A stretch of 14,142 nt of DNA from an uncultured Lactobacillus sp. (GTDB lineage Bacteria > Bacillota > Bacilli > Lactobacillales > Lactobacillaceae), in contig CAMXWI010000006.1 of the NCBI GenBank assembly GCA_947252915.1, forward strand, positions 1 through 14,142, written 5' to 3'. Shown here piece after piece: positions 6,848 through 14,142 of the stretch (position 1 is its first letter; every line of letters starts with the position of its first letter). The translations under genes were made by a program, and so were the position numbers. Below the pieces are notes generated by a model. It was not told where the DNA came from. It worked only from the letters and a program-made list of their open reading frames with translations, and made no database searches.

Positions 6848-9361
6848 TTAATTTTCAGTTTCTGGTGTGGAGTGAGCATCTTCAGTACTAGATTCTGGTT
6901 GTTCATCATCATCCGCTGCTTCTTCCTTAGCAACCCGAGTCATTGTTGCTACTTTTGAACCATTGGTCAACTTAATTAGGTGAACCCCAATTGTGGCCCG
7001 TCCGGTTTCAGAAACGGTTTCAACACCAAACCTGATAATGACCCCTTCTGTTGTCACTAGCATGATGTCTTCATCACCATCAACCGTTGTTAATCCAGCT
7101 AACGGACCGTTCTTTTCAGTAACATTGACGGTCTTAATTCCTTTACCGCCACGTCCCTTAATCGGGTATTCAGCAGCCGGAGTTTGTTTACCAAACCCTT
7201 TTTCACTGATGACAAGCACCCGACTATCCGGATTCAATTGACCAGCGCCGATTACAAAGTCACCCTCACGAAGACGAACACCACGGACTCCGGCAGCAGC
7301 ACGACCCATCGAACGGACGGCACTCGCACTGAAACTAACTGCGTATCCTTCATGCGTCCCAATAATCATATTTTGATCATGGTCAATGATTTCTACCGCA
7401 ATCAATTCATCGCCATCGTGAAGGTTGATTGCCTTCAGTCCGTTGCTTCGAATATTCTTGAACTCTTCAACCGCAGTTCGCTTAACAACCCCTTGTTTAG
7501 TTACAAAGAAGAGATCACGGTCTGCATCTTCTTCCGCTGTATTAGAAACATTAATCACAGCGTTAATCTTTTCTTTTGCATCAATTCCGAGCAAATTAAT
7601 AATCGGAATTCCTTGTGCTGACCGTCCGTATTCAGGAATTTCATACCCCTTCATCGAGAAGACCTTACCTGAATTAGTAAAGAACAGCAGCATGTCATGA
7701 GTAGAACTTGAAATTAAGTGCTCAATAAAGTCGTCACTGTGTACGCCCATTCCTTTAACTCCACGACCACCACGGTTTTGTGATTTAAATTCATCCACCG
7801 GAAGCCGTTTAATGTAGCCGTTATGGGTTAAGGTGACCACAATATCCTGTTGTTCAATCAAATCTTCATCTTCAAGGTTCGTAATATCGCCAACTTGAAG
7901 TTCAGTCCGCCGGGCATCACCAAATCGACGTTGAATTTCTTTCAATTCATCATAGATAATTTGTTGAATCCGTTCACGATGGGCAAGGATATCCTTATAA
8001 TCCGCAATTGCTTCCATCAATTTCTTATATTCAGCTTCGATCTTTTCCCGTTCCAGACCGGTTAACCGAACTAGCCGCATATCAAGAATTGCTTGGGCTT
8101 GACGATCTGACAATCCGTACTTGCTCATCAATTCGCTCTTGGCTACTTCACTAGTTTGCGATTGACGAATGATCTTAATGATTTCGTCAATATGGTCAAG
8201 GGCAATCCGCAACCCTTCTACAATGTGGGCCCGGCTTTCCGCCTTTTTAAGTTCGAATTCTGTCCGCCGCCGAACCACTTCTTCTTGGTGTTCAAGGTAG
8301 TAGGTCAAGATTTCTTTCAAACTTAAAATCTTTGGTGCACCCTTGACGATTGCCAACATGTTGAAATTGAAGGTCGTTTGCATCATCGTCATCTTGTACA
8401 GATTATTCAAAATGACTTCCGCACTAGCATCCCGCCGGACATCAATTACAATCCGCATTCCTTCACGGTCAGTTTCATCATTGACATCAGTAATACCATC
8501 AATTTCCTTTTCACGTGCCAATTCAGCGATCCGTTCGATCAACTTTGCTTTGTTAACCATGTATGGAATCTCGTGAACAATTATTTGTTGTCGTCCCGTC
8601 TTAGTTTCTTCAATATCAACTTTTGCGCGAACGATAATGGTTCCTTTACCGGTTTCATAAGCCTTCCGAATGCCTGATTTACCAAGTACGACCCCACCAG
8701 TTGGGAAGTCTGGTCCTGGCAACACCTTCATCAGATCTTCAGTCGTTGCATCAGGATTATCCATCAACACATGAATTGCACTAATTACTTCCCCCAGATT
8801 ATGCGTCGGAATATTAGTTGCCATCCCGACGGCAATTCCTGAAGCACCATTAACAAGCAAGTTTGGAAAACGGGCAGGCAACACTGTTGGTTCCTTTTCA
8901 GTCCCATCATAGTTATCTTGGAAATCAACCGTATTCTTGTTAATATCACGCAACATTTCAACGGCGATTTTACTCATCCGTGCTTCGGTATACCGCATTG
9001 CGGCCGCACCATCTCCATCGACGGAACCAAAGTTACCGTGACCATCAACTAACATATAGCGGTAACTAAAGTCCTGCGCCATCCGGACTAAACCTTCATA
9101 AATTGAAGAATCACCATGGGGGTGGAACTTCCCCATAACGTCCCCGACAATTCTGGCAGACTTCTTATAAGGCTTATCAGGAGTAACTCCTAATTCATTC
9201 ATTCCGTATAAAATCCGTCTTTGAACTGGCTTTAAACCATCACGAACGTCTGGTAACGCCCGTGAAACGATGACACTCATCGCATAGTCCAAAAACGAGT
9301 TCCGCATCTGACTGGTCAGTTTGACATCAGTAATGCGGTTTGACATTTCTTCTTCAGCCAC
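6848..9361 (-). CDS. gyrA: DNA gyrase subunit A
   Basis: The breakage-reunion subunit of gyrase; the A2B2 enzyme introduces negative supercoils using ATP. In 837 residues the N-terminal winged-helix/tower region carries the catalytic tyrosine in [10 protein letters not shown] (Tyr124). The quinolone-resistance region [11 protein letters not shown] (80-90) has Ser85 and Glu89 at the positions of E. coli Ser83 and Asp87, the usual susceptible residues of Gram-positive gyrases. The C-terminal beta-pinwheel (about 505-810) contains the GyrA box as QNRGGRG (528-534), a variant of QRRGGKG that points to gyrase rather than topoisomerase IV. An acidic Glu/Asp/Ser tail ends the protein. The start codon is GTG, chosen because GAGGAGG lies 10 nt upstream; the next in-frame ATG (residue 6) is too far away. 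It follows gyrB by 20 bp. Confidence 0.98.
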   Translation of the reverse strand: MAEEEMSNRITDVKLTSQMRNSFLDYAMSVIVSRALPDVRDGLKPVQRRILYGMNELGVTPDKPYKKSARIVGDVMGKFHPHGDSSIYEGLVRMAQDFSYRYMLVDGHGNFGSVDGDGAAAMRYTEARMSKIAVEMLRDINKNTVDFQDNYDGTEKEPTVLPARFPNLLVNGASGIAVGMATNIPTHNLGEVISAIHVLMDNPDATTEDLMKVLPGPDFPTGGVVLGKSGIRKAYETGKGTIIVRAKVDIEETKTGRQQIIVHEIPYMVNKAKLIERIAELAREKEIDGITDVNDETDREGMRIVIDVRRDASAEVILNNLYKMTMMQTTFNFNMLAIVKGAPKILSLKEILTYYLEHQEEVVRRRTEFELKKAESRAHIVEGLRIALDHIDEIIKIIRQSQTSEVAKSELMSKYGLSDRQAQAILDMRLVRLTGLEREKIEAEYKKLMEAIADYKDILAHRERIQQIIYDELKEIQRRFGDARRTELQVGDITNLEDEDLIEQQDIVVTLTHNGYIKRLPVDEFKSQNRGGRGVKGMGVHSDDFIEHLISSSTHDMLLFFTNSGKVFSMKGYEIPEYGRSAQGIPIINLLGIDAKEKINAVINVSNTAEEDADRDLFFVTKQGVVKRTAVEEFKNIRSNGLKAINLHDGDELIAVEIIDHDQNMIIGTHEGYAVSFSASAVRSMGRAAAGVRGVRLREGDFVIGAGQLNPDSRVLVISEKGFGKQTPAAEYPIKGRGGKGIKTVNVTEKNGPLAGLTTVDGDEDIMLVTTEGVIIRFGVETVSETGRATIGVHLIKLTNGSKVATMTRVAKEEAADDDEQPESSTEDAHSTPETEN

Positions 9362-9381
9362 TCGTCTTGTTCCTCCTCAAA

Positions 9382-11352
9382 TTAAAGGTCTAAGTTCTTA
9401 ACAAATGTTGCATTCTTTTCGATAAAGTCACGCCGTGGTCCGACCTTAGTTCCCATCAGCATTGGGAAGATTTCATCTGCTGCCGCAGCATCATCCAGAT
9501 CAACCCGCAACAAGTGACGATTTTCAGGATCCATCGTGGTTTCCCACAATTGTTCCGCGTCCATTTCACCAAGCCCCTTGTAACGTTGGATAACTGGTTT
9601 GGGACTCGGCTGAAGTGAATTGACAACTTGCTCTAATTCTTCATCCGTTTCAATGTATTTAACGAATTTTCCTTGTCGAACTTGGTACAACGGTGGCTGA
9701 GCAATATAGACATAGCCCTTTTCAATCATTGGCCGCATAAACCGATAGAAAAGAGTTAATAGTAACGTCCGAATGTGCGCACCATCGACATCGGCATCCG
9801 TCATGATAATCAGCTTATGGTAATTAGCCTTTGAAACGTCAAAGTCTTCACCAAATCCAGTCCCAAGTGCAGTGAATAATGATCGAATTTCATCATTCGC
9901 GAGGACCCGATTCAGGCTGGCCTTTTCAACGTTCAAAATTTTACCCCGAATTGGCAAAATTGCTTGAGTTAACCGCGAACGCCCTTGCTTAGCAGATCCA
10001 CCAGCAGAGTCCCCTTCGACGATAAATAATTCCGAAATCCTTGGATCCTTACTGGTATTATCAGCAAGCTTCCCGGGAAGGTTGCTAATTTCAAGTCCGC
10101 TCTTCTTACGAGTAACTTCACGCGCCCGTTTAGCGGCTACCCGCGCCTTGGATGCTAACATCCCTTTTTCGACAATCTTCTTCGCCGTATCCGGATGCTC
10201 CATCATAAAGCGGTTCATTGTTTCACTAAAAATGTGATCGGTCGCCGTTCGTGCATCAGAGTTACTTAACTTAGTCTTCGTCTGGCCTTCAAACTGCGGA
10301 TTAGGGTGCTTAATTGATACAACAGCAGTCAGCCCTTCACGGACGTCATCACCAGACAACGTACTGTTGTTTCCCTTCAGCTGGCCACTCTTTCGTCCAT
10401 AATCATTAATTACCCGTGTTAAAGCAGTCTTAAATCCAGTTTCGTGACTCCCACCTTCGTAGGTGTGAATATTGTTAGTAAACGTTAATAGGTTGCAACG
10501 GTAGCCACTGGTGTATTGTAAAGAAACTTCCACCGTAATACCGTTATATTCACCTTCAACATAAATCGGCGGATCGAAAAGTAATTCGTGACCCCGATTC
10601 AGGAATTCAACGTAATGACGAATTCCGCCTTCATAATGAAATTCTTGACGGTTATCTTCATCATTCCGCTTATCTTCAATCGTGATCTTCAATCCCTTGT
10701 TCAAAAAGGCCAGTTCACGTATACGATCAGTTAACGTCTTAATGTTATAAACCGTCGTTTCACGGAAAATATCTGGATCTGGTTTAAAGTGAACAATTGT
10801 CCCATGCTGGGTCTCTGGAAGTCCTTCTTTAATCACCTTCATTGGCGTCTTAACATGGCCACCTTGAAAGTCCATGTAATACTCTTTACCTTGCCGAGCA
10901 ACTCGAACATCCAACTCCGTAGAAAGGGCATTAACAACGGAAGCACCAACCCCGTGCAATCCACCGGAAACTTTATAACCACCGTTGCCAAACTTTCCCC
11001 CAGCGTGGAGAACCGTAAAGACTGTTTCAAGAGCTGGCTTACCAGTTTCTTTTTGAATATCAACCGGAATTCCCCGTCCATTATCAGTAACGGTAATACT
11101 GTTATCCGGTTCAACAACAACGTTAATTTCATCTGCGAACCCAGCTAACGCTTCATCGATCCCATTATCAACGATTTCCCATACTAAGTGGTGTAATCCC
11201 TGAACAGTAGTCGAACCAATGTACATCCCAGGCCGCTTACGAACTGCTTCTAATCCCTTTAAAACTTGGATTTGGCTAGCATCATACTTACTGCCGAGCT
11301 CAGCTTTCTTTTCAGCCTTTTCTTCCTGTAGTTCGCGTTCTTTATCGCTCAC
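9382..11352 (-). CDS. gyrB: DNA gyrase subunit B
   Basis: The ATPase subunit of gyrase, 656 residues. The GHKL ATPase domain shows [14 protein letters not shown] (58-71; Glu59 base, Asn63 for magnesium), DNGRGIP (90-96) and [15 protein letters not shown] (130-144). The transducer lysine lies in QTKTKL (357-362). The TOPRIM domain has [13 protein letters not shown] (446-458), PIRGK (467-471) and the acidic triad in TDADVDGAH (518-526). The C-terminal motif is [19 protein letters not shown] (589-607), which contacts GyrA. The charged N-terminal extension (about 1-25) is typical of lactobacilli. The start is GTG, with AAGGAGG shortly upstream. The recF stop overlaps it as GTGA, so translation is coupled. 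It is the third gene of yaaA-recF-gyrB-gyrA. Confidence 0.98.
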   Translation of the reverse strand: MSDKERELQEEKAEKKAELGSKYDASQIQVLKGLEAVRKRPGMYIGSTTVQGLHHLVWEIVDNGIDEALAGFADEINVVVEPDNSITVTDNGRGIPVDIQKETGKPALETVFTVLHAGGKFGNGGYKVSGGLHGVGASVVNALSTELDVRVARQGKEYYMDFQGGHVKTPMKVIKEGLPETQHGTIVHFKPDPDIFRETTVYNIKTLTDRIRELAFLNKGLKITIEDKRNDEDNRQEFHYEGGIRHYVEFLNRGHELLFDPPIYVEGEYNGITVEVSLQYTSGYRCNLLTFTNNIHTYEGGSHETGFKTALTRVINDYGRKSGQLKGNNSTLSGDDVREGLTAVVSIKHPNPQFEGQTKTKLSNSDARTATDHIFSETMNRFMMEHPDTAKKIVEKGMLASKARVAAKRAREVTRKKSGLEISNLPGKLADNTSKDPRISELFIVEGDSAGGSAKQGRSRLTQAILPIRGKILNVEKASLNRVLANDEIRSLFTALGTGFGEDFDVSKANYHKLIIMTDADVDGAHIRTLLLTLFYRFMRPMIEKGYVYIAQPPLYQVRQGKFVKYIETDEELEQVVNSLQPSPKPVIQRYKGLGEMDAEQLWETTMDPENRHLLRVDLDDAAAADEIFPMLMGTKVGPRRDFIEKNATFVKNLDL

Positions 11353-12473
11353 GTTGTTTCCTCCTTCGTCAATGTCCCACCATCAATTTTAAAAATTGTT
11401 GGTTGCTTGATTAGTTGTCGTGCAACCCCACTCAAACTAGTAGTTGTTAAAAACGTCTGAACCTTATCTTGAATTGCTGTTAATAGATGCGTCTGGCGAT
11501 CATCATCTAGTTCTGAAAGGACATCATCCAATAACAGCAATGGGTATTCACCTGTCTGCTCCTTCATCAAATCGATTTCCGCGAGTTTAACTGCCAAGGC
11601 AGTCGTTCGCTGTTGCCCTTGCGATCCAAAATGCTGAACATTTTGGCCATTCACAATAAAATGAATATCATCCCGCTGCGGTCCCGCTAATGTCGTTCCA
11701 AGCGTAATCTCGCGTTCCAGATTATCATCAAAAAGTTTTCTTAACTGCGTTTCAAGGTTCTCTCTTGTCGTTTGCTCATCAATTGTGAGTTGCGTTACAT
11801 ACTTGAGCCGTAGCTGCTCCTTTTGCAAAGAAATATGTTCATGCAGTTGCTGGGCCCACTTTTCTAATTGCTTCAATAATCTGAAACGAGCCAACACAAT
11901 CGCTGCACCATCCTGTGATAATTGGTCAGAAATGACCCCGAGCAAAACTCGATCTGTCTGCTCACCAGAACGTAATTGTTTTAGGTACTGATTACGTTGA
12001 TGAAGCAATGAATGGTAATGACTAACGTTGTGCAAATAAGCACTACTCATCTGACCAAATTCCATATTCATAAATTGCCGCCTAACTTGGGGTGCGCCCT
12101 TAACCAGAGCTAAATCTTCAGGTGCAAAGAGAACAACATTTAAATTACCAACGTACGCTGATAGCCGACTCTGATATAAATGATTAACTTTGACCCGCTT
12201 ACCGCCCTGAGCAAGCTGAATTTCTAATGGAACCCGTTCAACCTGTTTTTGAACCTTACCAGACAAAAAAGCCTGCTTATGCTTCCATTGGATCAGCTCC
12301 CGATCCTTAGAAGTGCGGTGGCTTTTCGTTAATGCTAAAACATGAATTGCTTCCAGGAGATTCGTTTTTCCTTGGGCATTCTCACCAATCAAAATATTAA
12401 TTCCGGGTGAAAATACCACCTTTAAATCATCATAATTGCGAAAATGTTTTAAATGCATTTCCTGCAGAATCAT
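11349..12473 (-). CDS. recF: DNA replication and repair protein RecF
   Basis: An SMC/ABC-type ATPase that, with RecO and RecR, loads RecA at ssDNA gaps. Numbered from the preferred ATG it has 374 residues. Walker A is GENAQGKT (30-37), following the family opening [12 protein letters not shown]. The signature is GSQGQQR (283-289) and Walker B with the D-loop is [12 protein letters not shown] (312-323). The central helical arm lies about 140-260. A TTG codon directly in front of the ATG could add one residue, but there is no strong ribosome binding site for either. The yaaA stop lies only 6 bp upstream, so initiation by coupling to yaaA is likely. The 3' end overlaps the gyrB start by three bases (GTGA). 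Confidence 0.96.
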   Translation of the reverse strand: MILQEMHLKHFRNYDDLKVVFSPGINILIGENAQGKTNLLEAIHVLALTKSHRTSKDRELIQWKHKQAFLSGKVQKQVERVPLEIQLAQGGKRVKVNHLYQSRLSAYVGNLNVVLFAPEDLALVKGAPQVRRQFMNMEFGQMSSAYLHNVSHYHSLLHQRNQYLKQLRSGEQTDRVLLGVISDQLSQDGAAIVLARFRLLKQLEKWAQQLHEHISLQKEQLRLKYVTQLTIDEQTTRENLETQLRKLFDDNLEREITLGTTLAGPQRDDIHFIVNGQNVQHFGSQGQQRTTALAVKLAEIDLMKEQTGEYPLLLLDDVLSELDDDRQTHLLTAIQDKVQTFLTTTSLSGVARQLIKQPTIFKIDGGTLTKEETT

Positions 12474-12479
12474 CAAACA

Positions 12480-12707
12480 TCACTGCTTACTTTCAATTTT
12501 GACAGATTCGATGCCCACAATTTCAACTTGATCGTTTGGATAGAGTTTCTTACCTCGTCGGTCATCGAGTTCACCGTTAATTTTGACCTGATGTTCCTTC
12601 AAAAACCATTTAGCGGCTCCACCAGTTGGAATAATCCCTTCTTCTTTGAGAAGTTGACCAAGGGTAATAAAGTCACGATCAATTTGGAAAACTTTACTAT
12701 TACTCAC
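12480..12707 (-). CDS. yaaA: S4-domain RNA-binding protein YaaA (RecF-adjacent)
   Basis: A 75-residue protein that is mostly one S4 RNA-binding domain: DFITLGQLLKEEGII, then GGAAKWFLKEHQVKINGELDDRRGKKLYPNDQVEI. This is the small YaaA found between dnaN and recF in Firmicutes; its exact role is not settled, and ribosome or rRNA association is the usual suggestion. The frame stays open to an ATG at 12773 (97 residues), but the extra N-terminus has no ribosome binding site and overlaps a promoter with a perfect TATAAT. The GTG at 12707 has CAGGTGA 8 nt upstream and gives the usual length. It is the first gene of yaaA-recF-gyrB-gyrA. Confidence 0.9.
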   Translation of the reverse strand: MSNSKVFQIDRDFITLGQLLKEEGIIPTGGAAKWFLKEHQVKINGELDDRRGKKLYPNDQVEIVGIESVKIESKQ

Positions 12708-12712
12708 CTTAT

Positions 12713-12719
12713 TCACCTG
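12713..12719 (-). promoter_or_regulatory. Ribosome binding site supporting the GTG start of yaaA
   Basis: CAGGTGA on the minus strand matches the 16S 3' end. The AGG is 8 nt from the GTG start. It lies downstream of the likely transcription start, unlike the alternative ATG at 12773. Confidence 0.65.
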
Positions 12720-12734
12720 CTTTACTAATAATTT

Positions 12735-12763
12735 ATTATAGTCTTTTATCACTCCAAAAACAA
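12735..12763 (-). promoter_or_regulatory. Promoter of yaaA-recF-gyrB-gyrA
   Basis: On the minus strand a perfect -10 TATAAT (12735-12740) is spaced 17 bp from TTGTTT (12758-12763), which matches the -35 consensus in its first three bases. Transcription would start near 12728, about 20 nt before the yaaA GTG. A strong terminator after dnaN lies upstream, so this operon needs its own promoter. Confidence 0.7.
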
Positions 12764-12781
12764 ACTTAAACATCTTCTCAG

Positions 12782-12850
12782 GCGATTTTAGCGAATTTAG
12801 TATCCACGAATGTTTTTAATCAAAATTGGCCTAAATTCGTTGAGAATCGC
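12782..12850. repeat. Long imperfect inverted repeat between dnaN and yaaA
   Basis: GCGATT (12782-12787) pairs with AATCGC (12845-12850), and CGAATTTAG (12792-12800) pairs exactly with CTAAATTCG (12831-12839). A small internal loop separates the two helices. The 30-nt apex can fold again through TTTTT and AAAA around AATC. It has no T-tract, so it is not a normal terminator. The apex holds GTATCCACG (12800-12808), two bases off the DnaA box TTATCCACA. Confidence 0.6.
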
Positions 12851-12879
12851 TTTATTTATCTTTGAGCCTTTTGATCAAT

Positions 12880-12926
12880 AAAAAAGAACGTGTAAAGAAG
12901 TCATTATTGACTCCTTTGCACGCTCT
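12880..12926 (-). terminator. Terminator after dnaN
   Basis: On the minus strand a stem of about 18 paired bases with one mismatch and two G-T pairs (12909-12926 side with 12885-12903 side; closing AGTCA/TGACT around a TTAT-type loop) is followed by six T (12880-12885). It lies 17 bp after the dnaN stop. Confidence 0.9.
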
Positions 12927-12943
12927 CGCTTTAGCAATCACGA

Positions 12944-14080
12944 CTAAAACGTTCGAACTGGTGTAATTAATTGAACAAAATTTTCTTGATCTTCGGTCGG
13001 TACTAACGTAAATGGTCGTAATGGTGAAGTAAATGACAACAAAACGCTGGCTTGACCAAATGACTTCAGAGCGTCACTCATATAGTCAGGATTGAATGAG
13101 ATTTCCAACTTATCCCCGGTTAGTTTTTCAAAGTTAACGTCTTCCTCAACGTTACCCACATCTGCAGAATCACCACTGATCTTGGCAGTATTTGTATCAG
13201 GATCTAATGACAAGTTAACAACATTGTTGTGCCCTTGGTGGGATAGCAGTGAGGCCCGATCAATTGCTGCTAGGAAATTACCTGCTTCCAATTCAATCGT
13301 TGTATCTGCTGTGTCAGGAATTAACCGGCTAGTTTCTGGGTACATCCCTTCCAGTAACCGTGAATAAAACAATGCGTTATCGAATTGGAATAAAACTTGA
13401 TTTTCAGCAATTTGAATTTGGATCTCACCTTTGACATCAGCGATCATACGCGCTAATTCAGTCATGCTATTACCAGGAATGACAACATCATAACTCTGAC
13501 CATTGGTTGGAACAGTAACTTTCCGTTGTGCCAATCGGTGACTATCGGTAGCAACTGCTACTAATTGATCATCAGCAAGCCGCATATGAATCCCAGTTAA
13601 GATTGGCCGACTTTCTTGCTTAGAAACAGCGATTCGTGTTTGCTCAACAACGTCCCGAAGTAAGTCAGCGGCTACTGCAATCGTTGATGCACTTTGAATT
13701 TCTGGTAAGTGAGGATAGTTATTAGCATCTTGACCGTTGATTTGAAATTCTGCAGTCCCCGAAGAAATTTTAGCCTGAAATCCATCATGAACTTCAATTG
13801 TTACATCTTGATCAGGTAATTTTTTAATGATTTCACTGAAGAATCTTGCAGGTAACACAATGGCACCAGGTTCTTCAACAGTTAAAGCGTTTTTACCATT
13901 TTCCACTGAAAGTGTTGTTTGGATCGTAATGTCAGCGTTGCTTCCTGTTAAGATAACTTGTTGATCTTCAACAACAATTTTGACCCCAGTTAAAATTGGG
14001 ATTGTTGTTTTAGAAGAAATTGCTCGTAAAACATTATTTAATTGGTTTGCAAAAACAGATCGATTAATCATAAATTTCAT
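12944..14080 (-). CDS. dnaN: DNA polymerase III beta subunit (sliding clamp)
   Basis: The ring-shaped dimer that tethers the replicative polymerase and many repair proteins to DNA. At 378 residues it has the usual three-domain clamp length. Recognisable points include MKFMINRSVFANQLNNVLRA at the start, the central ATDSHRLAQRKV (about 187-198), the segment YSRLLEGMYPETSRLIP (about 258-274), and the C-terminal SPLRPFTLVP and final QLITPVRTF that form the partner-binding pocket. The ATG has AAGGAG about 11 nt upstream. It is the first gene after the origin, with dnaA expected just beyond the right edge. A TATAAT on the minus strand (14120-14125) could be its -10, in which case the -35 would fall outside the window; transcription from the dnaA promoter is also possible. 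Confidence 0.98.
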   Translation of the reverse strand: MKFMINRSVFANQLNNVLRAISSKTTIPILTGVKIVVEDQQVILTGSNADITIQTTLSVENGKNALTVEEPGAIVLPARFFSEIIKKLPDQDVTIEVHDGFQAKISSGTAEFQINGQDANNYPHLPEIQSASTIAVAADLLRDVVEQTRIAVSKQESRPILTGIHMRLADDQLVAVATDSHRLAQRKVTVPTNGQSYDVVIPGNSMTELARMIADVKGEIQIQIAENQVLFQFDNALFYSRLLEGMYPETSRLIPDTADTTIELEAGNFLAAIDRASLLSHQGHNNVVNLSLDPDTNTAKISGDSADVGNVEEDVNFEKLTGDKLEISFNPDYMSDALKSFGQASVLLSFTSPLRPFTLVPTEDQENFVQLITPVRTF

Positions 14081-14094
14081 TTTGAGCTGCTCCT

Positions 14095-14142
14095 TAATAT
14101 ATATATATATTTAATTAATATTATAACTAGTAGTAGTAATAG
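14095..14142. other. Part of oriC: AT-rich unwinding element and DnaA-trio
   Basis: The stretch from 14095 to about 14127 is almost pure A/T, including an alternating AT run. It is followed on the plus strand by TAGTAGTAGTAATAG (14128-14142), that is TAG, TAG, TAG, TAA, TAG. In B. subtilis oriC the order is dnaA, DnaA boxes, GC-rich spacer, DnaA-trio (read 3'-GAT), AT-rich unwinding element, dnaN. The strand, direction and distance to dnaN here match that order. The DnaA boxes would lie immediately to the right, outside the window. Confidence 0.7.

Noticed and set aside
6993..8677. Several plus-strand open frames of 70-145 codons opposite gyrA
   Set aside because: They lie antisense to an unmistakable gyrA, lack good ribosome binding sites and show no recognisable domains; they are shadows of the gyrA codon pattern.
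10789..11148. Overlapping frames on both strands within gyrB
   Set aside because: They coincide with the conserved GyrB ATPase domain in its correct frame, so they are shadows.
12744..12773. ATG at 12773 as the yaaA start
   Set aside because: No ribosome binding site, the extension is not expected for the family, and a promoter overlaps it.
14098..14111. Alternating AT run as a microsatellite
   Set aside because: It is short and lies exactly where the AT-rich unwinding element of the origin is expected, so it is better explained as part of oriC.
1..14142. CRISPR array, insertion sequence, toxin-antitoxin, prophage or novel defence system
   Set aside because: No direct-repeat arrays, transposase, integrase or unexplained gene was found; nearly every gene is a recognised core gene and all gaps are under 300 bp.

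Overview
The window is a core-genome segment of a low-to-moderate GC Firmicute, almost certainly a member of the Lactobacillaceae (a Limosilactobacillus- or Lactobacillus-like genome; genus not provable from this stretch alone). The case rests on the gene order dnaN-yaaA-recF-gyrB-gyrA-rpsF-ssb-rpsR-gdpP-rplI-dnaB, strong AGGAGG-type ribosome binding sites, GTG starts, and protein features such as Cys-less S18 and a Gram-positive GyrA quinolone region. All protein genes lie on the minus strand and read right to left, away from the replication origin at the right edge, so they run with the leftward fork. The only plus-strand gene is a truncated tRNA-Lys at the extreme left.

Layout from the origin outward (right to left): (1) 14095-14142, an AT-rich stretch followed by TAG-type trinucleotides, which matches the unwinding element and DnaA-trio of a Bacillus-type oriC; dnaA and the DnaA boxes would lie just outside the window. 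(2) dnaN (beta clamp), closed by a strong terminator. (3) A 12.78-12.85 kb hairpin region, then a promoter with a perfect TATAAT that drives yaaA-recF-gyrB-gyrA; recF and gyrB overlap by a GTGA junction, and gyrA is followed by a terminator. (4) A consensus promoter and a structured leader, then rpsF-ssb-rpsR, closed by a textbook terminator. (5) gdpP-rplI-dnaB, tightly spaced. (6) A small hairpin, then an MFS transporter that converges on the tRNA, with a shared hairpin between them.

Functionally this is the replication and supercoiling neighbourhood of the origin: sliding clamp, RecF gap repair, both gyrase subunits, SSB and the replicative helicase. Three ribosomal proteins (S6, S18, L9) and the c-di-AMP phosphodiesterase GdpP are interspersed. 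The MFS transporter is the only accessory-looking gene. There is no CRISPR array, insertion sequence, prophage or obvious novel multi-gene system here. The points of interest are regulatory and structural: the DnaA-trio at the edge, a two-state helix arrangement in the rpsF leader, a DnaA-box-like site in the loop of a long hairpin, an internal LPF motif in SSB, and several start-codon corrections (gdpP, yaaA, recF).
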